Of a stretch of DNA of 5,006 bases, positions 1-5,006 are shown one piece after another (position 1 is the stretch's first letter; each line of letters starts with the position of its first letter). Position numbers and translations under genes: made by a program. Origin of the DNA: CAZXYF01 sp964644705 (GTDB lineage Bacteria; Planctomycetota; Brocadiia; SM23-32); NCBI GenBank assembly GCA_964644705.1, contig CAZXYF010000225.1:1-5006 (forward strand), given 5' to 3'. The notes beneath the pieces were generated by a model. It was not told where the DNA came from, did no database searches, and was given only the letters and a program-made list of their open reading frames with translations.

Positions 1-42
1 AGAATGAAAGACACGTTGTGCTTCATCCGGGTGGGTATTCAT
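1..42 (-). CDS. possible start of a gene running off the left edge
   Basis: A minus-strand ATG at 42-40 opens a frame beginning MNTHPDEAQRVFHS that stays open to the window edge. A GAGGAG motif lies upstream at 62-57, 14 bases from the ATG. That is long for a ribosome binding site, but similar to the spacing at the unknown membrane protein gene in this window. Only 14 codons are visible, so no family can be named. If real, the gene would lie in the same direction as the kinase-nucleotidyltransferase gene, about 220 bases beyond its stop. A plus-strand frame open across the same bases competes with this reading. Low confidence. Confidence 0.25.
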   Translation of the reverse strand, partial: MNTHPDEAQRVFHS

Positions 43-265
43 ATCATCCGCGTGGTCTCCTCAAAGATATCTCCCCCCGGATGGTAGAACACCCACTCGG
101 AGAACAGGAAACGGCAAAACGCGAGATGATGGTGTCAAATTATTTTCCAATGTTCTGTTTTTGAAGATGAGTGATAGATGAATTGTATCATGTGTTTAGC
201 TCAAGAGTTATGCAGATTACTCATTCCGTCATCCATGTTTCCGGATCAGGAGTTCTGAGGCCACA

Positions 266-2185
266 CTACCCGGGATAATCCTTCACCGTTTGCTGATACA
301 CTTCCGGGGATCCGATGGTATAACGCCGTCCATCAACCACGTATCCAAGCAAACCCTCCTCCCGGCGAAGGCGATCCAAACACGGCGTAAGCTCAAATTC
401 CCCCCGCTGGCGAAGATTTTTGTCCACATTTTCCTTCAGATAGCTGAAGATGACCGGATCAAGAACGTAGAGACCGTTGAGCGTCAGGAAGGTCTCCTCC
501 CCCAATCCATTCATCGTCAGGTGATCCGCGGCGTATTCCCGGGTGGGTTTTTCCACCACTTCCCGCACATCCACCACGTCTTCATCATCATGCCACATGC
601 CCTGAACACAACCGAACCTGTGAACACTTTCCAGCGGACTCTGTTTCAGGCCCACAACGCTTGTCCCATACTTTTCATACACCTTCAACAACTGCTGGGC
701 ACAAGATAGTTCGTTTTCAGTTGAATACAGATGATCCCCAAGCATCAGTAAAAATGGTTCATTCGTGCACTGTTCCGCGGCGCAGAGTACGGCATGGCCG
801 AATCCTTCCTGCTGCGGTTGTTCCACAAAGGTTATCCGCTGTCCAATATCCTGAAGGTAATCAGCAAAATCACGGTCCGAACGAGATAATTTGTTGAGGT
901 GGGCGGGACGCGTTGGTTCATGAAACACTTCCTCGAATAATTGTCGATCCTCCGGCTGCACAACGATATTCACCTGTTCAATACCAGCTCCGGTCGCCTC
1001 CTCCACAATTTTCAGAATGGCAGGGACGGCACGCCCCTGCTCATCAACAACAGGGAAAAGTTCCTTCTTGATCCCCTTGGACGCGGGAAAAAGTCCGGGC
1101 TCAAATCCGGCGGCGGGAATAACCGCCCGGCGCACCTGGCGGGTAGTATCCAGAACAAGCTTGAGTGCCGGCATGTCCAGATCCCGTTCCAATATTTCAA
1201 TCACTTTCTGTTGAGATTCAGCATCCCTGGCAATGAACTGTGCCGAACCATCCCCCTGCGACCCCACTCCTTTGCCGCCCCAGATGTATTCCTGAATTGG
1301 CTCGTAGTTCAAAACGTGATGCAAAACCGGCGCGCTGAGTTCCGAGGGGCACGCAGGCTGCAGGCAGCGGTCAAACTCCGCCTGGGCCTCGACCATCAGT
1401 TCGCCGATCCGCTCAGCGTCTCCCTCCTCAAGCGCCTCACTGGCACGCTCGATAATGTTTCTGTTTATGGGCCCGAGATACTCCTGAACTCGTTGCTGCT
1501 GTTCATCATCCGCAAATGGGTAGCTGTTGTTGAGTTTATCCAGTATCTTCTTCGTATCTTTACCGGCGCACAAGTCCACAATGACAAAATATAAGGGTTC
1601 ACCGGTGCGGAGCTCCTCCACATCAACCTGTTCGCCGTCGAAAATCATCTTCACCGGTCGGTTGCCGTAAGCACATCCCTGGTCCATCCGGCCGCAGCGC
1701 GAAGGGGTGGTAATCTCTCCACGATACGCAAATTCCATTTCTCCCCGCACCGTCATTTTCAGGTCATATGTGCGATTGAACGCACGGGCCACCAGCACCG
1801 ACAGCGCAGCGCTGGAGGAAAGACCCTTTTTCACGGGCAAGTCCGTTTTGTAATTGGTGATCTTCAGTCCTCCCACCCGATAGTGAGTCATCACCTGATA
1901 CGCCACACCGGCAACATAACTGAAAAAACCCCCTTCCTGCGCCTCTTCCAGCAAAACTTCCGTGTCCATGGGCAATTCACAACTACCACCATCGGATCCA
2001 TCCGGTAAGGTGCTGCTGAAAATAAGGTGATCGGGATGAGGTTCCACTTCCGCATACAGCCCCTGGTTGGTCCCCAGAATGATTGTACGTCCCCTCTCGA
2101 TATCGGCATTAATCCGCCGATATCCCCCGGCCCAGTCACTGTGTTCACCAAACAGACAAATACGCCCCGGCACGAACAAATTCAT
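266..2185 (-). CDS. bifunctional GHMP sugar kinase / GalU-like sugar-1-phosphate nucleotidyltransferase (fusion)
   Basis: Likely cytoplasmic enzyme that phosphorylates a sugar at C1 and then joins the sugar-1-phosphate to a nucleotide, giving a nucleotide sugar. Numbering is from the preferred start (639 residues). Residues 1 to about 345 are a GHMP kinase of galactokinase type. Motif 1 is PGRICLFGEHSDWAGG (6-21), the ATP-site motif GLSSSAA is at 121-127, CGRMDQ holds the probable catalytic Asp168, and the Gly-rich third motif GGKGVGSQGDGS is at 303-314. Residues from about 351 are a GalU-like transferase: VIPAAG, KKELFPV (373-379), GFGHAVLCA (461-469), the metal-site LGDH (482-485), VEKP (544-547) and GEFELTP (595-601). 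The normal G-x-G-T-R signature reads GFEPG here (360-364), so pyrophosphorylase activity is uncertain. The ATG at 2185 is preferred over an in-frame ATG at 2203, because GGAGG sits 9 bases before it and nothing comparable precedes the longer start. Kinase/pyrophosphorylase fusions are known, such as FKGP/Fkp for L-fucose, but with the opposite order and another transferase family. Sugar and nucleotide are unknown; galactose or a related sugar with UTP is a guess. Confidence 0.88.
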   Translation of the reverse strand: MNLFVPGRICLFGEHSDWAGGYRRINADIERGRTIILGTNQGLYAEVEPHPDHLIFSSTLPDGSDGGSCELPMDTEVLLEEAQEGGFFSYVAGVAYQVMTHYRVGGLKITNYKTDLPVKKGLSSSAALSVLVARAFNRTYDLKMTVRGEMEFAYRGEITTPSRCGRMDQGCAYGNRPVKMIFDGEQVDVEELRTGEPLYFVIVDLCAGKDTKKILDKLNNSYPFADDEQQQRVQEYLGPINRNIIERASEALEEGDAERIGELMVEAQAEFDRCLQPACPSELSAPVLHHVLNYEPIQEYIWGGKGVGSQGDGSAQFIARDAESQQKVIEILERDLDMPALKLVLDTTRQVRRAVIPAAGFEPGLFPASKGIKKELFPVVDEQGRAVPAILKIVEEATGAGIEQVNIVVQPEDRQLFEEVFHEPTRPAHLNKLSRSDRDFADYLQDIGQRITFVEQPQQEGFGHAVLCAAEQCTNEPFLLMLGDHLYSTENELSCAQQLLKVYEKYGTSVVGLKQSPLESVHRFGCVQGMWHDDEDVVDVREVVEKPTREYAADHLTMNGLGEETFLTLNGLYVLDPVIFSYLKENVDKNLRQRGEFELTPCLDRLRREEGLLGYVVDGRRYTIGSPEVYQQTVKDYPG

Positions 2186-2194
2186 CGCCCATTT

Positions 2195-2199
2195 CCTCC
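2195..2199 (-). promoter_or_regulatory. ribosome binding site deciding the kinase-nucleotidyltransferase start
   Basis: Minus-strand GGAGG, 9 bases before the ATG at 2185-2183. It lies inside the longer reading that begins at 2203, where it would encode part of MRRKWA. The bases just upstream of 2203 show no Shine-Dalgarno-like stretch. The start at Met7 of the longer reading is therefore the likelier one. Confidence 0.7.
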
Positions 2200-2255
2200 G
2201 CATTCAAGCAACATTCTCTACCAATCTCAGCCAGCTTCATCCCCATCCCGACGGC

Positions 2256-2261
2256 ATTATA
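2256..2261 (-). promoter_or_regulatory. candidate -10 box for the kinase-nucleotidyltransferase gene
   Basis: A perfect TATAAT on the minus strand, about 70 bases before the preferred ATG at 2185. The hexamer 17 bases upstream, TTTCGT at 2284-2279, matches the TTGACA consensus poorly. The call rests on the -10 box and its location in the divergent gap. A leader of roughly 60 bases would follow. Confidence 0.4.
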
Positions 2262-2303
2262 GTCCACCGCGCAAACATACGAAAGATCAGAAAATACGGA
2301 GGA

Positions 2304-2333
2304 TGGAACTGGGGAGGCGAGTTCTGTTAAAAT
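2304..2333 (+). promoter_or_regulatory. candidate extended -10 promoter for the membrane-protein gene
   Basis: TGTTAAAAT at 2325-2333 matches an extended -10 element (TG-n-TAAAAT, five of six in the hexamer). A weak -35-like TGGAAC lies at 2304-2309, 18 bases upstream. Transcription would begin near 2340. This places the in-frame ATG at 2332 inside the promoter and leaves the ATG at 2377 as the usable start. Confidence 0.4.
2306..2324. repeat. small inverted repeat inside the candidate promoter
   Basis: GAACT (2306-2310) and AGTTC (2320-2324) are perfect inverted arms around a 9-base spacer. They fall almost entirely between the candidate -35 and -10 boxes of the membrane-protein gene, a position that would suit an operator. 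Five-base arms can arise by chance, so this is only a candidate. Confidence 0.25.
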
Positions 2334-2356
2334 GAATACAATCGTTTCGTATTCAC

Positions 2357-2363
2357 AGGAGGT
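2357..2363 (+). promoter_or_regulatory. ribosome binding site for the membrane-protein gene
   Basis: AGGAGGT, a strong Shine-Dalgarno match, lies 13 bases before the ATG at 2377. The spacing is long but the match is strong. A GGGGAGG at 2311-2317 stands 14 bases before the alternative ATG at 2332, so spacing alone does not settle the start. The promoter position favours 2377. Confidence 0.5.
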
Positions 2364-2376
2364 AATCAGACCCCTT

Positions 2377-3285
2377 ATGTCCAATTTCAGGAACAAGCTA
2401 AAAAAACAGCAGGACAGTTTTAATCGTAAGGTGCGGCGCGTAATCATTGTCCTGGGGATCGCTGCTCTGCTCGTTGCCGGCTTTGGGGCCTACATTTATT
2501 TCACCCCTTTCCAGAAATCTCGCGATAAAAACAAAACCAAAATTTCACAGTCACAGGCTCTGGAAAATCCTACCGTGATCCCAACTGCGGATCCTAACGA
2601 CCCCGCTCAGGTGGTCCTGCCCGGTCTTCTCATGTCCGAGCGCCCGGCCAATCCGGTTACCATAACATCGGCCGGAAAACAGACGAAAATCGACAAAAGC
2701 CTGATATCCCTTGTTCTGGAAGCCGTCAAAAAAATACCACAGGACGAACTGGAAGCTCGCGTTGACCATAGCATCAAATGGATTGACTTTACAAAACCCA
2801 AAAAGAGAGAACAGATACGTGGTCGGGTGTGCCAATTCCGAGGTACACTGCGCCGTCTGAAAAAGACACCCGGGGTAACATTTCCCGACCTCGGCATCGA
2901 TACCATTTACGAGGGACAAATTCAGGGCGCTAAGGGTCACTGGTACAGTTTTTACTGCTTGAGCAAACCCCAACCTGAAATAGAGCGCTCCGATGTAGCC
3001 ATACTCACAGGAGTTTACTACAAGCTGATTCGTTACAGCACACGCGGCGGAGATGAAAAAATTGTCCCGTTGTTTATCACCAACACAATCACATCGGAAC
3101 GTGGCTACGATACCCCAAGCGCGGGCTCAAGCAGAGTCTCCGGATACATTCCCACCTGGTCCATATACCTTCTTTTCGCCGTGATCGCTGTAGCACTCTG
3201 TGTGTTTTTCCATTACCGGTTCAAACAACAACCACGACAGAGATACAAACGCTCAAACGAGGATTCATCATCCGTGGAAAAATGA
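2377..3285 (+). CDS. unknown membrane protein with two transmembrane helices and a large outer domain
   Basis: I do not recognise a named family. With the ATG at 2377 the protein has 302 residues; an in-frame ATG at 2332 would add 15. The N-terminus is short and basic (KLKKQQ, RKVRR), then a helix at about 22-43 (VIIVLGIAALLVAGFGAYIYF). A Pro/Lys-rich stretch follows, then a soluble region to about 257, a second helix at about 258-280 (WSIYLLFAVIAVALCVFF), and a basic hydrophilic tail (RFKQQPRQRYKR). Positive residues flank both helices on the terminal side, so both ends should be cytoplasmic and the middle extracytoplasmic. Residues about 145-237 (RGRVCQFRGTLRRL, YEGQIQGAKGHWYSFYCL, LTGVYYKLIRY, KIVPLFITNTI) read as alternating beta strands, perhaps an OB-like fold; that is inference. 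I have a weak recollection of similar repeated domains in planctomycete membrane proteins. The htrA-type gene follows in the same direction after 125 bases, so an envelope role is plausible but unproven. Confidence 0.75.
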   Translation: MSNFRNKLKKQQDSFNRKVRRVIIVLGIAALLVAGFGAYIYFTPFQKSRDKNKTKISQSQALENPTVIPTADPNDPAQVVLPGLLMSERPANPVTITSAGKQTKIDKSLISLVLEAVKKIPQDELEARVDHSIKWIDFTKPKKREQIRGRVCQFRGTLRRLKKTPGVTFPDLGIDTIYEGQIQGAKGHWYSFYCLSKPQPEIERSDVAILTGVYYKLIRYSTRGGDEKIVPLFITNTITSERGYDTPSAGSSRVSGYIPTWSIYLLFAVIAVALCVFFHYRFKQQPRQRYKRSNEDSSSVEK

Positions 3286-3299
3286 AATTTATTTGAACC

Positions 3300-3331
3300 T
3301 TGGGGCGATCTTACCAACAAAAATAATCGCC
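3300..3331 (+). promoter_or_regulatory. candidate promoter with overlapping inverted repeat upstream of the protease gene
   Basis: TTGGGG (3300-3305) and AATAAT (3322-3327), 16 bases apart, resemble weak -35 and -10 boxes. GGCGAT (3304-3309) and ATCGCC (3326-3331) form a perfect 6-base inverted repeat with a 16-base spacer, overlapping both boxes. It could be an operator or an RNA hairpin. No T-run follows, so a Rho-independent terminator for the preceding gene is unlikely. It is not the CIRCE heat-shock element. Confidence 0.25.
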
Positions 3332-3384
3332 GCTGCGCTTTTCGTTCTGTTGCCTGTTCCGCGTAACCGATCAGATGAGATCTT

Positions 3385-3394
3385 TTCGTACGAA
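3385..3394. repeat. perfect 10-base palindrome before the protease gene
   Basis: TTCGTACGAA is its own reverse complement. It ends three bases before the AAGGAGGT ribosome binding site of the protease gene. A protein bound here could affect transcription of that gene. Chance occurrence remains possible. Confidence 0.3.
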
Positions 3395-3397
3395 TGT

Positions 3398-3405
3398 AAG
3401 GAGGT
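3398..3405 (+). promoter_or_regulatory. ribosome binding site fixing the protease start
   Basis: AAGGAGGT, a near-perfect Shine-Dalgarno sequence, lies 5 bases before the ATG at 3411. It selects this ATG over an upstream in-frame ATG at 3375. The resulting protein begins directly with a signal peptide. Confidence 0.85.
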
Positions 3406-3410
3406 CAGTC

Positions 3411-4877
3411 ATGAGGAAAAAGTGGACGGTCGCACTCGTTGTCTGTGTTGCCTTTGCTCTCGGAGGACTCTATGCCTCGCCGCGTTCGGCTCATTCGGCT
3501 CCCAAAAAACCGGACTTTGATCAGAAGGAAATGAAGGAACTCCGCCAGTTCGGGAAAAAATTTGGAAAACTGTTTCGATACACCGCCGCCTCGGTTTCAC
3601 CGTCAGTTGTCTGGATTGAAGCAGAAAAAACCATTGAAGTGGAGCGTCAACACAGAAATCCTCTCTTCAACGATCCATTCTTCCGCCGATTTTTTGGACC
3701 CCACTTACGAGAGAAAGATGAACCGAAGAAACGGGAGTACAAGAAGCGTGGGCTCGGTTCCGGATTCATCATTGATAAGGAAGGCCATATCGTTACCAAC
3801 AACCACGTCGTGGCCGAAGCGGACAGGCTGACGGTCAAGCTTTCCAATGGAGAAGAATACAAGGCCACCGTTTCAGGAGTTGACCCCTCCACGGAACTGG
3901 CTGTGATCCAGATGGAAGGGGACTTCGGGGACTTACCCGTCGTTGAAATGGGTAACTCCGATGAACTCAACGTGGGAGAATGGGTGGTAGCAATCGGCAA
4001 CCCCCTCGGCCTCTCCCAAACCGTCAGTGCAGGAATAGTGAGCGCTAAAGGACGAAGCATTGGCATTGCAAAGTATGAGAATCTTATCCAGACCGATGCG
4101 GCTATTAACCCCGGCAACAGCGGGGGTCCGCTGGTCAATCTGCAGGGCGAAGTAGTTGGTATCAATACCGCAATCGTCAGCCGAACCGGAGGCTACATGG
4201 GTATAGGTCTTGCTATTCCGATCAACATGGCCAAACCCATCCTTGAGGATCTGAAGGCAGGGCGAACCGTTGAACGTGGTTTCCTCGGGATCGTGGGCGA
4301 AGACCTCAAACCCGATCTGGCCAAGAAATTCGGCTACGAGGGTGGAGGGGGAGCTATCGTCAACGAGGTCATAGAAGACACGCCCGCTGAAAAAGCCGGG
4401 CTTCAGGCCGGTGATATCATCGTTGCCTGGAAAGGAACCCCGGTAAAAAGCTTTTCCCAACTACGACGCCTGGTCGCTAAAACCGAACCCAACCGCAAAG
4501 TATCTTTCACCATCTGGCGTAACGGTGAAAAAAAGAAAATGACGGTGAAGCTCACCAGACTTTCCGAACACCAGGCCACCGGCAAACCCCTCTGGATTGG
4601 TATAAAAGTGGGACCGGTGACCGAAAAAGCCAAACAGTATTATGGACGGAAGGATCTGTCCGGGGTTATGGTCAAAGATGTTGATGAAAGCGGGCCCGCC
4701 GATGTCCTCCAAACCGGAGACGTCATTCTCCGCGTTGGAAAGGACCGTCAACCGGTTAACAGTGTAGAAGCATTCCGCCGCTACATCAGCCATATTGACG
4801 AAGGGGAGAGTGCGCTTCTCCTTGTTTTGCGCAAGAAAACCAAGCATGCTCAATTCGTACTGGTGCCGCATCGCTAA
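3411..4877 (+). CDS. HtrA/Do family periplasmic serine protease with two PDZ domains (DegP/DegQ-like)
   Basis: ATP-independent protease and probable chaperone that handles misfolded exported proteins. The 488-residue length is usual for Do proteases. Residues 1 to about 30 are a Sec signal peptide: MRKK, a hydrophobic core (WTVALVVCVAFALGGLYA), then a likely cut near SAHSA-PKK. The only Cys in the core has no lipobox, so it is not a lipoprotein. The trypsin-like domain carries the FFRRFFG stretch, GLGSGFIID, catalytic His132 in TNNHVV, and Ser237 in DAAINPGNSGGPL. The usual triad Asp of the T-D-L-A motif is Glu162 here (DPSTELAVIQ), which is unusual. PDZ1 spans about 284-381, with the binding-loop GFLGI and the AGLQAGDII motif. 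PDZ2 spans about 395-488 and is more diverged: its GPADVLQTGDVI lacks the usual AGL helix start. The start at 3411 is set by AAGGAGGT; an ATG at 3375 would add 12 residues ahead of the signal peptide. It follows the membrane-protein gene by 125 bases. Orthology to DegP versus DegQ cannot be settled, so no symbol is given. Confidence 0.93.
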   Translation: MRKKWTVALVVCVAFALGGLYASPRSAHSAPKKPDFDQKEMKELRQFGKKFGKLFRYTAASVSPSVVWIEAEKTIEVERQHRNPLFNDPFFRRFFGPHLREKDEPKKREYKKRGLGSGFIIDKEGHIVTNNHVVAEADRLTVKLSNGEEYKATVSGVDPSTELAVIQMEGDFGDLPVVEMGNSDELNVGEWVVAIGNPLGLSQTVSAGIVSAKGRSIGIAKYENLIQTDAAINPGNSGGPLVNLQGEVVGINTAIVSRTGGYMGIGLAIPINMAKPILEDLKAGRTVERGFLGIVGEDLKPDLAKKFGYEGGGGAIVNEVIEDTPAEKAGLQAGDIIVAWKGTPVKSFSQLRRLVAKTEPNRKVSFTIWRNGEKKKMTVKLTRLSEHQATGKPLWIGIKVGPVTEKAKQYYGRKDLSGVMVKDVDESGPADVLQTGDVILRVGKDRQPVNSVEAFRRYISHIDEGESALLLVLRKKTKHAQFVLVPHR

Positions 4878-4898
4878 TCTACATATCAACCACCAGAA

Positions 4899-5006
4899 CT
4901 AATCATCAGGCCAGGGCTTCAGGCCAGGCCTGTCCAAAATAGCGTTTCGAAAAGCATGATTCTTTGTCTTTATCATCGTCTTTACCATAATCTGCCGTTG
5001 TTTTTG
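4899..5006 (-). CDS. possible C-terminal end of a convergent gene, or a small ORF
   Basis: A minus-strand frame is open from the right window edge to a TAG at 4901-4899. It ends in NHAFRNAILDRPGLKPWPDD, a varied, protein-like composition. Thirty-five codons are visible. An internal ATG at 4988 would give a 29-residue peptide, but no Shine-Dalgarno sequence precedes it, so the tail of a larger gene starting beyond the window is more likely. The stop lies 21 bases past the protease stop, a tight convergent arrangement with no terminator visible between them. No family is recognised. A 13-base near-tandem duplication falls inside the frame. Confidence 0.4.
   Translation of the reverse strand, partial: QKQRQIMVKTMIKTKNHAFRNAILDRPGLKPWPDD
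4906..4931. repeat. two tandem copies of a 13-base unit
   Basis: TCAGGCCAGGGCT (4906-4918) is followed directly by TCAGGCCAGGCCT (4919-4931), one mismatch in 13. The second copy also contains CAGGCC-A-GGCCTG, nearly palindromic. No T-run follows on either strand, so it does not look like an intrinsic terminator. If the convergent minus-strand frame is real, the repeat encodes part of its C-terminus, the RPGLKPWPD region. Confidence 0.5.

Noticed and set aside
133..138. Perfect minus-strand TTGACA
   Set aside because: No acceptable -10 box follows at 16-18 bases, and the sigma-54 spacing also fails.
3..164. Plus-strand frame open from the left edge to a TGA at 162-164, containing HVVLHPGGYSYHPRGLL
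   Set aside because: It could be the tail of a gene from the left, but no family is recognised, codon third positions show no bias, and it conflicts with a minus-strand start that has a GAGGAG upstream. Neither can be confirmed from this window.
941..1594. 217-codon plus-strand frame opposite the kinase-nucleotidyltransferase gene
   Set aside because: It is antisense to a gene with clear family motifs, has no recognisable domain and no ribosome binding site of note. It is a shadow frame.
3647..4460. Long minus-strand frames opposite the protease gene (172 and 175 codons)
   Set aside because: Both lie antisense to well-conserved HtrA sequence, and their translations are low-complexity or featureless.
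4907..4932. CAGGCC / GGCCTG hairpin as a terminator after the protease gene
   Set aside because: A stem can form, but no T-run follows on either strand. The pattern is better described as a tandem duplication.
1..5006. CRISPR arrays, tRNA or rRNA genes, insertion sequences, attachment sites
   Set aside because: No regularly spaced repeats, cloverleaf-like sequences, transposase motifs or terminal inverted repeats were seen on either strand.

Overview
The window looks like an ordinary bacterial chromosome segment with mixed base composition, strong AGGAGG-type ribosome binding sites and a Sec-exported HtrA/Do protease. This fits a diderm bacterium. The lineage cannot be fixed from the sequence. 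The unknown double-anchored membrane protein reminds me of proteins from Planctomycetes/PVC-like genomes, but that is a weak impression.

Layout: (1) Positions 1-265 hold no clear gene. At the left edge a minus-strand start (ATG at 42 with an upstream GAGGAG) may open a gene that runs off the window. (2) Positions 266-2185 on the minus strand encode one large protein, an N-terminal GHMP sugar kinase of galactokinase type fused to a C-terminal GalU-like sugar-1-phosphate nucleotidyltransferase. It could take a free sugar to a nucleotide sugar in one polypeptide. (3) Positions 2186-2376 are a divergent regulatory region with one candidate promoter each way. (4) Positions 2377-3285 on the plus strand encode a protein of unknown function with a membrane helix near each end and a large extracytoplasmic domain between them. 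(5) After 125 bases with a candidate promoter, an inverted repeat and a perfect 10-base palindrome, positions 3411-4877 encode a two-PDZ HtrA/Do (DegP/DegQ-like) serine protease. (6) At the right edge a convergent minus-strand reading frame ends at 4899, only 21 bases past the protease stop, and may be the C-terminus of another gene.

The kinase-nucleotidyltransferase belongs to nucleotide-sugar supply for envelope or exopolysaccharide, or to sugar salvage. The membrane protein and HtrA lie in the same direction and both act at or outside the membrane, so they may share an envelope-related job, though each may have its own promoter. I see no complete new multi-gene system. The most unusual points are two changes in catalytic motifs. 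The nucleotidyltransferase has lost its G-x-G-T-R signature in a way that two compensating single-base indels would explain. The HtrA protease carries Glu in place of the triad Asp.
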